A DNA stretch of 64,000 nt. It comes from Dactylonectria macrodidyma. Lineage: Eukaryota > Ascomycota > Sordariomycetes > Hypocreales > Nectriaceae. Of this stretch, positions 45,919 to 58,406 are shown piece after piece. Position 1 is the first letter of the stretch. Every line of letters starts with the position of its first letter. Under the pieces are notes generated by a model that was not told the origin of the DNA, searched no databases, and saw nothing but the letters and a program-made list of their open reading frames with translations. Made by a program: the position numbers and the translations under genes. The stretch covers positions 1,240,001 through 1,304,000 of the forward strand of contig JAGMUV010000014.1 in assembly GCA_020744425.1 (NCBI GenBank), in the 5' to 3' direction.

Positions 45919-48821
45919 CTATGGTTGCTGAGCGGGAGCTTGTCCCATCGGTTCGAGGCGACGCCCCCGTGGTGCTGGATCCATCCACCCCGCATTGAGC
46001 TCAAAAAGGTCACGATTATGGCCCGCCATCGCTGGTGCATGTGCGGCTCCTGGGAGAGCAGCAGGGTGTCCTCTGATGCCAGGCTGGCCATCGTTGACGA
46101 AGGTGCGACCAAAGTTCATATCTTGCATGGCACCGAAGCCAAGATTCATGCCATGCAAACGCTGAAGCCAATCCCGTCCCCCATTATTGTCCGCAGCCTG
46201 TTGTTGATTCTGCTGGTTAGCTCCCTGCACTTGGGCCTGTTGTTGTTGCATATACGGTATCTGTTGAGGCAGTTGCTGTTGAGGTTGTTGCTGCTGAGGC
46301 AGCAGCTGAGGAAGCAGTTGCTGAGGAGGTTGCCCCGGCCGAAGTCGCTGCCGTTGTAGCAGTCGATACGGTTGTTCGTACTGTTGCATGTGCTGGTTAT
46401 ACAACTCCCCCAGAAATGGCCTCGCTCGTTGTCCTGGCGTCAGCAATCCTGGATTCTGCCCATGCTGGACGTTCGGCCACTGTTGGGGCACCTGCGGCTG
46501 CCGCTGGTTATCCTGCTGACGGAATACCGGCACTGCTTGGAAAGCTTCTTCAACCCCCTCTGCGGCCCATCGCATCAGATGCTCGAAGCCATCTTGCATC
46601 TGCTCAAGCTCCGCTTGCATTGGGACTCCTTGGTCGTGATCTAGTTGGCCATGATGTCTGGGTCCCACGTTGGCTTCCATTAATTGTGCAGGTTGCACTC
46701 TTTGCCAGTGTGCTGCTGCCTCAGCTGGCCCTGGGTCTAATTGCCCCCCCATGGCCTGTACTTGTTCTTGAATGTGGGCCTGTCGTTCCTGTATCATCGC
46801 AACGAAAGCATTGTGCTCTGCTAAAGGCACTCGATGCGCATCGTACTCTCTTTGGTTCAATGCCTGTCCCTGGCGTCGTACTGGTTGGCCAGCATCACCC
46901 ATAGCATCAGCGACCATCCGAGCTCCAGCGTCAATAGCACGGAGAGCCCTAACTCCAACTGCACCAAAAACAGCTCCAAATTCGACGGGGACATCCTCAC
47001 CAAAATTTCCTACGCGTTGTTCGCGTTGTTGTCGCTTGCGTTCGTCGTCCTTGGCGATCTTGTCCGACCACTTGATGTTTAGAAGATCGGCGTTGACACC
47101 AGGGTTATTCTTAGTTGCCACCTTCAAGGCCTCATTGCGGGCGTGCTGTATCTCCTCCTCATGCCGTTTCTCCGTAACATCAAACAGAGGGCAGTTCCCT
47201 GCCTTGCCGCCGCGCGCAACGTCGTTAAAGTGTGCATAGTCGCAAGACTTGGAGCAGACGTAGCACTGGTTGTTCCTACAACCCTCTCGTGGGCATCTCA
47301 TCTTGTTGCATCCCGACTCTTTGATGAATGGGGTACTGCCTGAAGTATAGTTAGCATGATCAGTGTCATCTTCATTGAGAAGGCGTACATTTGTTGCATT
47401 TCCGGATCAACGCAGAACTCATGGCCTCTTCAATGCCTCGTCTAGCTGGGATCCCATTCTCGAGCGCCGCTTCGGCACACGTTTTTGGAAGATGAGTCTC
47501 CGCCTTACAGAGCCGGCAGCTGATGACTTGGCAATCGGGATTCTCGCATCGAAACTCTCGATTGATCTCGATGGACGGGTACTCGGCCGCGAATGGGCAA
47601 AAGGGGCAGCTCGCCAGGTTCTCAAGGCCAGCCATGCGAAGCACCGCCTCCTGTTCGATTTGGTCCAGCGCTTTGGTCAGCTTCTTGTCCAGGAACCTGA
47701 CCTTCTGGGCTTGACAGAAGCCCGCCTTGCAACCATCCATGGACATGCAAGTCATTTCGTATTTTGACAGCCCAATCAATGTCTCAGCATTGCGACGTGC
47801 GCAGTCCATGCAAAACCACTAAGAAAGTCAGCTCACAAAAACACGCAAGTGTACCCTCTTGGACTCACGTGGCATAGTTCTGCATCGCAGTGGACAAGAC
47901 GGTTTCCCGAGAGCTCCGTGAAACAACATTCGCATTCCATCAGCTGTCCGTGAGACTTGGCCTCCTCGTACTCTTTTTCTTCTGCCTCTTTGGCCTGGAG
48001 TTCTTTATTTTTCTTACTAACCAGTGAGGCTCGGATCAATCTAGCTGCGCGCAGCTCCTCGAGTAGCTCTCTTTCGTCTCCGTTCGGGCTGTTGGCGATG
48101 GTTTCGTCGATATTCTCGGGTCTGTACTGTGCTTCTTGACTTGTAGGGCGCTTCTTCAACGTCAACTGCTTGGCGACTTGATCCTCGTCGTCAACGATGG
48201 TATAGAGGGCGAGGTATGTTGGTAGGAGGTTCATGCCATGGTCGGTCAAGAGCCTCGTGACGTCCTTGGAAGAGACGAGGGGAAAGTCTCCGGAAATCAA
48301 CCTTCTCCTGCCAAAAGTCAGCATCTAAAATGGTCATCAGGGTTGCGTGTCAGTTTAGGTTCAGGCGCAGCAAGACATCATTTAACATCGTAGACGCATG
48401 AACCTGTGAGCTTGCAGGCACGTATACCTCTGGTGGCCCAAACCCAAGGACGCGAGGGGTAAAGAAAAACTCACATTGCAACCATTTGACGATGGGTCAG
48501 AGACGTCTCTGCTCGCAATGGGTGGCCGTACTTGCGCTTCGCATCGCTCACCTCTTCATCTTCAACGTCTTCTTCGTCGTCTTCTTCGCGTTTTCGTTTT
48601 CGCAGGCTGGTCTGACGCCTTCTAGTGTACGTGGTACCACTCTCAATAAGGTCGACAATGTGGGTAATTACTGTGTCGGGGTCATAAAGCAAGGGGCCAG
48701 CTAACTTGTGGAGGTATTCGAGGCAAACGTCAGGAAAGACCGAGACGACGGCTTGGATGCAGGCCTCTTGAGCATCTGGGTCGGGCGTTGGCCTTTGGTC
48801 ACCTGGGCTTTGGTCGTCCAT
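45919..48821 (-). CDS. RBR-type E3 ubiquitin ligase, RNF216/TRIAD3-like
   Basis: Four exons, 48821-48475, 48307-47869, 47818-47389 and 47339-45919, give 878 residues. RING1 starts at about 241 (CECCFTEL then CHWFCMDC). The in-between-RING follows (CPFCPFAAEY, FRCENPDC, SCRLCKAETH). RING2 starts at about 402 (RKCNKCSTPFIKESGCNKMR and C). RBR ligases accept ubiquitin on the RING2 cysteine before transfer; the GCNKMRC cysteine is the candidate. The N-terminal ~115 residues are charged and hold a CUE-like DAQEACIQAVVSVFPDVCLE segment. The long tail is rich in Gln, Pro and Leu. The first intron (48474-48308) was placed to give VAMRRLISGDFPLV, with branch GCTGAC and acceptor GGCAG; an acceptor 17 nt upstream would break the frame. 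Substrates unknown. Confidence 0.87.
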
Positions 48822-50665
48822 GGTGGGAGGCCGACGATGGGTCTTTGGTCCGCGGGTGGCAGTCCTCAGATCATTGGTCAAGCTTCGACGGGTCTTTCTG
48901 CGATGTTGGATGTTTTGACGGATTTTATCGTCTCCGTGGCTGCCTCGATGCTGTGAGCGGTTAGGGGAGTGTTGGGACAATTCTCGAAGGCGATGACGGA
49001 GGATGGCGGCCACCCTTTGATCCCTTTCAGTTCCCATACTGGGGGAGCACAAGGACTCTTTGTGACTGAACGAGGCTTGAATACTTCACTGACAAAGTGA
49101 ATAGACGGGAAGGGGCTTGGAACAATAGGCCAAAGAATACAGTAGAGACGATAGAGACATAGGAAAGCGGACAGAAGCGGAAGCCATTGTGAGGATTTAT
49201 AAACAATTGTTGTTGAAGTGAATGCCAAAAATGCTTTCAAGCGCCAGCTGGCCATGTGATTCACCCCTAGTAGCGAGTTGGCAGTTGGCGGGCACTTGCA
49301 CGAAACACAACACCCGGCAACCCGTGAGTACCTTAGGCTTGCCTCTGCAGGGTTGAGTCCCCCTCACGAAAAACAGAATGGAAGTAGTTTCGTCGGCTCT
49401 CCTTTTATGCAGATACCCGCAGACGGACCGTCTATTGAGGGCTTCGAGCATGTTCCAGGGGGTGGGATGATAGAGGGTGTGCTTCCTTCCCGTCCTCATT
49501 TTCTCGGTTTATGGAATAGATGCAGGAGGAGATGAAAGTCACTCACAGTCAAAAAGCTTGTTACGAAATATGGTTAGGGGTTTGGTTCGATGATCGGGTT
49601 TGACGTTTGATGCTCGGTATTTGCTGCCTAGGACGGGAGCGTATAACTCGCTGTCGGTTGACTCAAAGGAGGATAGGTAGGTAGGGTAGGGTTGATAATG
49701 TGGGAAGAAGCAGAACGTTTAAAAACAGCAACGGTTTTCCTTTCCAGTTGCCATCGGCGCGATGGCTGTCTTTTGGGCATGAAGCGTCAGTCCTCTACGA
49801 TATCTCCTCCTTACCAGAACAGCCTATGGGGAAGAGCTACCTACCTTCTCAGATGGTAGGCAGGTAAGTTAAGGCGGGGGTGAGAGAGTGAGGAGGTAGG
49901 AGGTAGGCAGCCAGTACTCTTGACGACAAGAAATGAAAGCAAGACACTGGGCGCTGGATGTCAGGATGCACCTCCTAACCGCACCGCACCACACAAGATC
50001 TAGCCGCACACACTTCTTGCAACTCTAGGTACTCGTATTTTCGGAAGACGGTACACTATAGCAAATTAACGGCCGAGGGGTAGATGCGCTGGAGGGGCGT
50101 CTTCGGTTCCGTGTAAATGCGCCGACAGTCGACTCCTATGCATGAACGGACCCTCGGAACTCGATGAACTTCTTTGGTCGACCCAGGGTGTGGCTTTGGT
50201 TCAGGCTCCGACACTGACTCTGATCGCGGCTCTGGGTTCTGGGTTCCGATTTCTGTTGGCTCTTGGTGTCCTGCCGAGTCCTCTGGAAAGAGGGTGTGAC
50301 TTCTCTCCGTCCGTCAAGTTCCGCGCCACATACGTCTTCGAAAGCAGCCTCTATCAATCTGCTGTTTTACAAGAGGCGACAAGCGAGTCCACAAGGAGAG
50401 GGAAAAAACGACGACGGAAGCAAGGAAGAATGTCGCCGGATCCGTCAGCGGTCCGCCCTCGTTTCGCCGTGGCCGTGGGGCCGCGGCGGCGGCGGGTACC
50501 GAGGAGATGAGCGACGATAATAAAAGCGGTGCGCTGCCGCAGCGCTGCGACTACCCAAACGACTGGGGGCCACTCGATCTGAATCGTGTGGGTGTGTTGG
50601 GCGTATTGAATCTTTCTGGGTGCGGAGTGCCGATGGTCGACTGCGGAACCGAAGGTGAGGCTGCC

Positions 50666-50690
50666 GCGATGCGATGCGATGCGATGCGAT
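50666..50690. repeat. (GCGAT)5 microsatellite
   Basis: Five perfect GCGAT units. A shorter version of the same unit occurs near 37142. Confidence 0.85.
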
Positions 50691-52195
50691 GGCTCAAGGG
50701 TCTGAGATCAGCCCTATCTGCGATGGGAATTGGAACGCCGCACGCAAGAGATACCCGCGGTACGCGATGGATACACCAGGTTGCTCTTCTTTTTTTTAAT
50801 AACAATTATTTTTCCGGTTTAACGTTTTGGGGCTCTGGCAGGCCATCCTTGGTGTTTGGGATAGACTCAGCGGAAGATCACCGTCACACTCGAGTCACAA
50901 GGTCATCTTATGTCGTCCCAGTATGGAAACCCTCACGGTTCGCCGACGCCCCATGCGGGCTGCCGCTTTCGGGTCTGTGGCAGATGCTGGTCCCCTTGAG
51001 CTATTGGGAGTCCTGGTCGCCGAGAGGCTGGCTGCAAGACGGCTATTGGGTTGCGCTGGCCATGGTCGGGCTTGCTCGTCATGGATGGGCTGTCGGCTTG
51101 CCATGGGGTGACCAACGGGCGGCTTTTAATAGCAGATAGTCTACCTACCTAAGGTAGGGTACCTACTTCAGCCCTTCAGCCAACAGCCATCAAACAGCCA
51201 ACAGCCTACTGTCCATCCAACAGCCTATCATAACTATGGCCAAAAGCCAACGGCCAGCCTAGCTAGGTACAGCGCGATGCGGCAACCAAGGCCGCAAAAG
51301 GATGCCGCAGGGATCCATCTGCGGCAAGATTGACTCTGTCACTTCTCACACTCACTCCGTTTCCTGTTTGCTCAACGCCACTGTTTTGTTTGCTTCCCGT
51401 TGCAGTGGCAAGCTAAAACATGGCGTATCTTTTACCAAGCATGAGTATCAATTAGTCCAGCCCGGTGAATGCTATCCAGGTCCAGACCCGGATGTAATAT
51501 GCGGACGGGAGGCGAACGGACTCGACTCGTCGTTATCGTGGTTCCCAACCCGGAGTACTTACCGAGAACTAACACATGATTACTCCGGGCCATGACTGTG
51601 CAGCATCAATGTTTGTCCTACACTCGAGTTATCACACCGCACCTACTGCACCGAATACGGGACCTTATCCGCCGGGACCTGGGACGGTCCAATCCTGGCC
51701 CGGTCATCACCAGACTCACCACCCTTCCCATCCGCCATGCTCACTAATAAGTCTCCCCAGTTTACGGCATCAATGACAAACTTTTTCTCATTTGCAGCTT
51801 TCGCACCACCTTTACCCAGTAACGGGTCACCCGCCACCCTCAGCACCGACTGCAGCGGTTCCTGTGCGGATCCGTATCGCCAAAGAGGATCCGACCGGTC
51901 GACCCTCTTGTCGAGATCGCGATTCATGCCCAGCGCCCTTCCCCCTTCCCACATCGGCTCTGCCATGGACAAATAGTTTCTGCTCGCATCCGGCACTACC
52001 GAAACGTGCAGCGTGCGCTGCCAAGGACGTGGAGGAACAGCGTCTCACTCCGAGCCACTGATCAGTCAACCCTCTCAACAGTCTAGCCGCTCAGGCCTCG
52101 ACGTTGCATACAATACATCTAGAGTGGCTACATGCATTCCGATGTCTCACATCCTTCAACACCAACGGACCAACAAGGCCGCAGTACCGAAAACA

Positions 52196-52237
52196 GAGGC
52201 ACTAATATTAGGGCACTAATATTGAGGCACTAATAAA
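52196..52237. repeat. Three short direct repeats, GGCACTAATATT type
   Basis: Three copies of a 14-16 bp unit (AGGCACTAATATT, AGGGCACTAATATT, GAGGCACTAATAA) in tandem within the gene-free stretch. Confidence 0.7.
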
Positions 52238-52568
52238 TGTTTGCTCTGAGTCAAGGCCGGACTAGCAATGCAACATCGCTGAATTGACATCCCCACGTCC
52301 AGGCATCGAAGCCTTGCTTCGCCCAGCGCCGTGATGCAACCCGTCGCAACCTCCCGCTAGATTTGACCAAGCGTCTAATGCAACCTATAAGATGAATCTT
52401 ATTCGGATGCATTAGCTTCCCAGATCCATTGGGCCACCACTACCAACTATGCTTGCTAGTGTGAGCAATTGTTACATGTCAGATAGATTTCTTAACTGCA
52501 CTGAGCCAACCACACTACGGCGCCTTGAGACTGGGCTCCGATCTATTCGTTCTCGCCGGAGTTGGCGT

Positions 52569-55500
52569 CTATTGCATCTCGTAGTCGTCGTCATCGTCTT
52601 CCCCAGTACCTTCAGCATCGTCCTCGCTGTCGGCTATTACTACCCTCCTCAGATTTCTCGTTGACCGCCGAGGGGTAGGTTGCACCTTGTCCGGCGGTTG
52701 TACTGAGCCCTTGCCTTTAGATCTCCCGCTCACCTGCCGCGTTTCGGCTGCCACTTCGGTCTCCTCATTCGTCTCGGTCGTAGCCTCGGTCTCCATAACC
52801 CCCTGTACGGCGTTATCCTCCATCACTAGGCCGTCGTCTCCGTCGTCGTCCTCGTCAACAGCCGGAAAGAAACCAGAGGCTTGATGCGCCGGTGTCTCTT
52901 CCTCCTCATCGACTTCATATCCTTCGGGGAGGAATCCGCCTGCCATGTCTTCGTCGTGGACTTCTGGTTGCTGGTCAACATGCTGGAGGTCCTTGGTGTG
53001 CCTAAACACTGAAATTCGTTCATCGATCTCTCCGTATTCCTGGCGAATCCTCTCCGCAATTCGTAATCCCATTAGGAACCTTCTCCATTGGGCCAGCGCT
53101 GCTTTTCGACGCTTCTCGTCCTCTTTTCGTATACGCTCCGCTTCGGCTTTTTCGAGCTCCGCCATGAGCTGGTCATAATTCTCTTCTGCGATGACGACCC
53201 CCTGGATGACCGGAACGGCCATCCGGTGACCAAATTCGAAGCCCACAACCGCTTCAGCGTAATCGATCTGCAGTTTCTTACAAACGCGCGTTGTCCCACG
53301 GTACGGGACATGCACAGCGCCTTGTGGACACATGTGCTTTGCAAACAGGTCAATGTTCCTAGTTCGATGTTAGCATACGTATGCAAAAGTAATATGGGTA
53401 TGAAGGCGCCGTACCCATATTCATTCTTGGGAATGATTCCGTCTTTAATCGGTGGTGGGATGATCCAATCTGTTTGCTCGATACTAAACAGACCCTGGAG
53501 GGCTTTCTCTCCCGTCGCAGCCTCTACTTCCATTATTTCCCGTCGTCGGTTGGTCGTAGCCGCACGGTAAGGGACCCTCTTCAGGGGCTGTTCTCCCTGA
53601 AGAGGTGCCCTACCTTGCTTGTGCCAAGTTTCCGCGCTCTTCACCTGGACGACGTCGCTGCGGAGGAAGACATCTTCTTCCTCTGTTGTGCCGCCCTTGG
53701 CCTTGTTTTTGAAGACTTTGACAGGGACGGCCCCGGGCTTCAGCGCCTCCTCTCGCTTGAAGTGGCGCTCGAGAACAAATTCCTTGGACTGCTTGTAGTA
53801 CTGGAGTGTCTCCTGGCCTTCTTTGACTTCTTTCTTCTCTGGTTTCTTAGGCTGCAAGTCTGTAGCGTCTTCGTTCTCGTCGAGTTCAGTGATTGGGTGC
53901 ATCTTGCTGCCCCTCCGGTACCCAGACATTGCAGTCTTAAACCAGTCAAACTGTTCGTACCTTTTTACCTTGCCGTGGCGATTATAGACAGGAACCTTTT
54001 CCGGAGCCATCCTCACGCCTTTGGTTCTTCCGGGAAACATGTTCCGCTTCAAATACCGGACAGTAACATCTTTGGCGGTTCCGTCTTGGGAATACCCAAC
54101 GATATATGCCATAGTTTGCCGTACCTTGTCGGCCTTGGCACCCCGCGGTTCCAAAGATTCGATTATGTCCCTGTTTGTCCCAATCACATTCTTTGTCAAG
54201 ACATCGACGGGGAGGTATTTTTTGGTGACTGGCGACAGGACTTCGGTCCAGTAGTGAGGGAATTCCATATCGTTATCGTATTTCTTCACGGGTGTTGGTC
54301 CCTTTCTAGGTGTGACTTTCAGTTCAACAACTGACTCGTCGTCCGTGTCTTTGTACTCCAGCTCTAACTCGTCGGAATCGCTTGGGGCCACAGTCTTGGT
54401 CTCCTTTGTCGCTCTCGAAGGCCGTTTCGAATTCGCCACACTCTTTTTCTCTGCTTTCTTAGATGTTTTTCCACCTTTGCTCGCCTGCATTGTCTCTTCT
54501 TTTGCCCTGCTCTTCTCTGGCGTTGCATGTCCATTGGCGAGGCCATCTTCCTTCTCGGGCTCGGCGTCTTCCAGCTTGTTCCAGCCGAATCCCAATGTCT
54601 GAAGGTTAGCAACCATCCGCGCGTTGAGCCCTAACCCTCGAAGTAGGGCCGTAAAGAGTTGAGCGCCGACGTCTCGGCTCCCCTCGCAATTCCGGGCGCA
54701 CTGGCGAAAATCTTCCAAGTTACTGATACGTTCCCCGTATTTCTCCGGATCATGCGCTTCAGCTTCTTGCGCCTTGGTCAGTCGATCAAGCCTCTCCAGG
54801 GACATGTATCCCCACTTCCTGAGGCCCGGGGCAGTCACTCGAAACCTTTGCTTCCACCAGGACGCCAAAGCCTTCATGAGGCGAAAAAGGGGATCCCCAT
54901 GGCTCATATCAACAATTCCCTCTTCGAGTCTCTCCGCCTCTGCTCCCCAGTGACGGGATCTTCTGTCTGCCGACTTCTTTCCTTTTCCTTTCCCCTTGTT
55001 CTGGTCTTTAACGGGTAGCTTTGCGACGGGCCTCGGTTCCAAGCCGCTATTACGGCTCCAGCGATCAACCTCGTCCCAGAGCTTAGGTGGAAGATGGGAG
55101 ATCATCGTCGCCTGTACCTCCAGATCACAAAGCCAAGAGTTCCTGATCGCGTTGTGCCACAATAGCAACAGGACATGCATACAATGGGTTGCATTGCGGA
55201 CTTGTCTCTCTCGTTTAGTGCGTTTCCTGTCTCCATTCGCGTTGATCAAGGATATTCGAGTATCTTTGATCAACGTCAACTCCAAGTCACCAGTTCCAAC
55301 CGGCGCATCCGGGACAGGCGCAGCGGGTGCTTCGACATCTTCAAATTCGATGTCCTCGTCGTCTCCAGAGTCGTCATCGTTGGCCTGCTTAGGTAGCGCA
55401 ACATCCTCGAATTCATCATCAGAAAGAGACGTCAAAGAACTTTCATCGTCGCTGCCGCCAGAACCCTGAAGAATGGAATTCAGATTCTTTGTAGATACAG

Positions 55501-55642
55501 GAGTCGCAGTTGCATCTAGATCGTCATAAAGAGTCGCCTTGCGTTGTTCCGTGCTGGCCTTTTGCTTTCCATATTTGGTCGGCCTTTTCTCTCCTGGTGG
55601 TGGAGACTCACGCAGTCGCTTGCGCGGTACAAGAGGAGGCAT
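52569..55642 (-). CDS. RAD4: DNA repair protein Rad4/XPC homologue
   Basis: Two exons, 55642-53415 and 53358-52569, give 1005 residues; the 56-nt intron has donor GTACGG and acceptor CTAG. Rad4/XPC recognises helix-distorting lesions and starts global nucleotide excision repair, with Rad23 as partner. Visible parts are an acidic N-terminus, then the transglutaminase-like domain (NATHCMHVLLLLWHNAIRNS, DVGAQLFTALLRGLGL, ending FPHYWTEVLSPVTKKYLPVD). BHD1 starts at FVLERHFKREEALKPG, BHD2 at DVVQVKSAETWHKQGR, and BHD3 runs across the exon junction (NEYGNIDLFAKHMCPQGAVH). A long acidic tail with coiled-coil character and basic RRSTRNLRR follows. The first in-frame ATG is 55642. The assignment is firm. 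Confidence 0.92.
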
Positions 55643-56016
55643 TGTTTTCCCCAATATTGACGTGACGCATTTTCAGGCGCATGCTGGTTAGAGGAGCGTG
55701 GAAATTGGTGCCGTCATCAAGCCAGAGCCGACACGAAATCACACGAAAGCACGTGACTTAATTGTTAAATGCATCTATCGGATCATCTGCATAAATGCAT
55801 ACCCAAGAGCTCTCCCGATCTCGCGTCATTGGCATCACTGGAGGAGCTCAAGGGCCTCATCTAATATCTAAAATGTATACAAATTCTGACATGGTCAGCT
55901 CCGCTAACTGCTTAGGTATATATTCCAATAGGCTTCCCATCGGTATGAACAGTCCCCCAACGCCAGACAATGCTCTATGTCGCTTCCTCACCTCACAGGC
56001 TGAACGCCTCGGAGGC
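55643..56016. other. Short intergenic region
   Basis: Rad4 upstream region and the 3' flank of the AN1 zinc-finger gene. Nothing else seen. Confidence 0.4.
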
Positions 56017-56946
56017 TCAAACATCAATCAGATCCGGAGGAGGACCAACCCCCCTCAACAGCACCAACGTATTGCCGCTCTGCAACGCCGTTTCGACCTT
56101 CTCATTGAACTCCAGAAGCCTTCCTCCCTCAACATGAAAGACGCGTAGTTTGTCTCGCTCGTCGGTGCTTTGGTTGTTGATGTTCTGCACCTGCAGGCTC
56201 CTCGCCGCTGCATCCAACACTCGGCCAATAACCCAATCCTTGGAATAGAAGAACTCTCCCTTGGGGAACTTTGCCTTTGCAGTTTCTGCCTCCGCTTCCA
56301 CGTAAATGTAGACTCTCTTCTCCACGGCTACCTTCTCGTCGCCCTTGGCCGACTTCTTGAGCTTGTTCACTGCAACCAGTCGAGCGGTCGCAGTGCTAGG
56401 CTTCGGCTTCGGAAGGGCTCTGCCAGCTTGTTCTTTCTTTGCCGAACCCCATGCGCGCAGCTTGTCGAACGCTGACTTTGTCTTTTGGCCGACATCGAAC
56501 TGGGCCGGTCGGGCTCCGATAGGTACTAGGTTACTGCAGTCATGGTCCTCCTTCAATCGATGCTTCAAGCAATAATCCCGGTTACAGGTCTGGCAATGCA
56601 CTCCTGGCGTCAAGGATGTCCCAACGACTGTCTTACAGACTGGCGACGCGCATGGCTTTTGCGAAACCTTGTCACGAAGTGTCTTGCCCTGGCCAATCGA
56701 CGGATGAGCCAGCTGCGCAAGGCGTTTGCGCTCTGCCCAAGCGCCCTCTTGCGTACATTTGTGTGAAGTCTCGGATCGGTGGTCGAGGCAAAAAGTCTTG
56801 CGGCAAGACTGGCAGAAGAAGGGCAGAAAGTCGAGCTGGTTGCAGTAGTCGTATTCACAGTGCTTGCCAATCAGCGTGGCGTCGTCCTTGTGGTCCATCT
56901 CGACGTAACTCGTCTCCTGGGTATCTTGCTTTGATGAGGAAGCCAT
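56017..56946 (-). CDS. CUZ1: AN1 zinc-finger, ubiquitin-like protein (Cuz1/ZFAND1-like)
   Basis: A single exon of 309 residues from an ATG at 56946. Two AN1-type zinc fingers lie at about 30-65 (CEYDYCNQLDFLPFFCQSCR, then CLDHRSETSHKC) and 98-137 (CASPVCKT, CQTCNRDYCLKH). After a basic Lys/Ala-rich linker comes a ubiquitin-like C-terminal domain (about 210-305; VYIYVEAEAE, WVIGRVLDAAARSL, TLVLLRGVGPP). Yeast Cuz1 and human ZFAND1 have this order and link Cdc48/p97 to the 26S proteasome, notably under arsenite stress. Domain order and length match. It sits between Rad4 and MTFP1 genes on the same strand, without obvious functional linkage. Confidence 0.87.
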   Translation of the reverse strand: MASSSKQDTQETSYVEMDHKDDATLIGKHCEYDYCNQLDFLPFFCQSCRKTFCLDHRSETSHKCTQEGAWAERKRLAQLAHPSIGQGKTLRDKVSQKPCASPVCKTVVGTSLTPGVHCQTCNRDYCLKHRLKEDHDCSNLVPIGARPAQFDVGQKTKSAFDKLRAWGSAKKEQAGRALPKPKPSTATARLVAVNKLKKSAKGDEKVAVEKRVYIYVEAEAETAKAKFPKGEFFYSKDWVIGRVLDAAARSLQVQNINNQSTDERDKLRVFHVEGGRLLEFNEKVETALQSGNTLVLLRGVGPPPDLIDV

Positions 56947-57500
56947 GGCGAAGGATTTCGGTGTAATTTATTCCTAATGAACGGGTTGTGCAGTCGCAGG
57001 CAGAGCAGATGTGTCGTAAGTGTGAACTGCGAAGGATGACAGATGGTCAACGCGGCGGCAAGGGAACCGTCTGGAAACGTCTGCGCCTGACCAAGCTTGG
57101 CGGAATGGCCGAAGGACCTCGTGCGTGCCACAGCCGAGACGTAGACGACAGCGAAAATTAACGCACTGACTGACTTGGGGATAATTTTTGAGCTGGCGAG
57201 AAAGAAACCAAGTTAAATGCAAAATAGAGTAGGTATGTATGGAAGAGAAAGCACATGCCAGAATGCTTTTGAGCCAGGCACACAGCCACATCCATGACAT
57301 CGCGGGGTTGCATGCCAACCCCACTGAGGAGCCAGGGCAGCGAGCAGCAACATGCATTCACCACATCCAAATGAAATGCTTTCTTGTGAGGTACAGGAAT
57401 CGGTGAAGACATAATCCTTGCCTGTCTTGAGGACTTGTATTTGTTCAGAGTTGAGCACCTTCTTTCTTCCATAACGCCGGTCGTTATACACGTCATATCT
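56947..57500. other. Intergenic, no gene seen
   Basis: Upstream of the AN1 gene and downstream of the MTFP1 gene. Frames on the minus strand here are unsupported. Confidence 0.4.
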
Positions 57501-58406
57501 TTACAGTTCCTTCTCCTTCGCTGGCTTCTTCGTCAACAATTCCTCTCTTCCTGTTACTGGCGCATTTCCCACATATTCTTTGCCTCCGAAGGCTGAGAAG
57601 CCCTTGTGAAACGCCCACTCAACCGCATTCTCGACTGGCTCGTCAAACATGGCGGGAAGGAAGGGAACCACAGCGAGGCCCAAGCCGATAGGAGCCCAGG
57701 TTCGAATGGTCTTGTTCTTCATGTCTTTCATCGCTCGGCCTGAATACCTGACCACGCTGTGGATGGTGAACGCTGGCAGACCCATGCTGGCAAGGCTCTG
57801 GAAGATGCCGCGCTGCACCATAACGGTGCGGTAATCCTCGAGCGGCGTGACAACGCCCGGCTTAGCCTCGAGTGTTTGGCTTCCTAAGATTCCAGTGACC
57901 TTCTCTTGATGAGGCGTGAGCTGGATCTGGGGGTTGAGAACGCGTTGATTGTGCCAATAGGCTTTGTATCCTTCGTAAGAGACGTCTCCGACAAGATAAA
58001 GCCACGACACGCCGTAGGCTGCGCGGACAAGGTTCGGGTGGGCAACCGGTCGGAACGACTCGCCTATGTCGGACGTGTAGGCAACATATCGGTGGGCGGA
58101 GAGCAGAATCGTCCGTATCCGAGCTCCGTAGGCAGCATAACGAAGGTTGGAATCGGTAGAGTCGGGGCCGCTGGGTGACTTGGTAAGTAAAATCCAATCC
58201 ATGTGAGGAAGGGGAGCAACGCACTATCCCTCACTTATTCCGTCGAAGAAGCCACTATCCTCATCCGCGCTGTCGACAATCCTCTGTAGGGCCTTGGGCA
58301 GCCGTTCAGTCGCGGGGAGCTTGTTCGCGTCGAAGGATTCGTTCTTAGGCACCTCTTTCGCTTGCTCCGGCGCGGAGTCTTTGGGTTTGCTACCCCACCA
58401 AGGCAT
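57501..58406 (-). CDS. Mitochondrial fission process protein 1 (MTFP1/MTP18) homologue
   Basis: Two exons, 58406-58225 and 58170-57501, give 283 residues. The 54-nt intron (donor GTGCGT, acceptor ACCCAG) yields ISEGYGPDSTDSNLRYAAYG, as in the family. The MTP18 domain follows (ILLSAHRYVAYTSDIGESFR, AYGVSWLYLVGDVSYEGYKA) with about three to four hydrophobic segments, among them GLPAFTIHSVV and WAPIGLGLAVVPFLPAMFD. MTFP1 is an inner-membrane protein; in animals its loss causes mitochondrial fusion and defects in inner-membrane fission. The N-terminal 60 residues are hydrophilic. The start at 58406 is followed by PWWGSKPKDS. An ATG inside the intron (58202) could start a shorter frame but would lose the first exon. 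Confidence 0.88.

Larger units (their letters stand above)
48822..52568. other. Long gene-free stretch with short repeats
   Basis: About 3.7 kb with no supported gene. The longest frame (50507-51139, +, 210 codons) has no family resemblance and runs through a GCGAT repeat. The region has TAGGTAGGTA/TACCTACCTA clusters (49676-49690 and 51145-51165), a CCAACAGCC-rich stretch (51178-51215) and the tandem repeats listed separately. It may hold promoter and UTR sequence for the RBR ligase. Confidence 0.45.

Noticed and set aside
48308..48474. Extra small exon or early acceptor in the RBR ligase first intron
   Set aside because: The acceptor TTTTAG gives ATA-TGC-stop; only the GGCAG acceptor with branch GCTGAC keeps the frame into DFPLVSS.
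49676..49695. GTAGGGTAGGG resembling interstitial telomere repeat
   Set aside because: The unit is not TTAGGG and only two copies occur, within a general TAGG-rich stretch.
50507..51139. 210-codon frame in the gene desert
   Set aside because: No family resemblance, runs through a microsatellite, and base composition is like the surrounding noncoding DNA.
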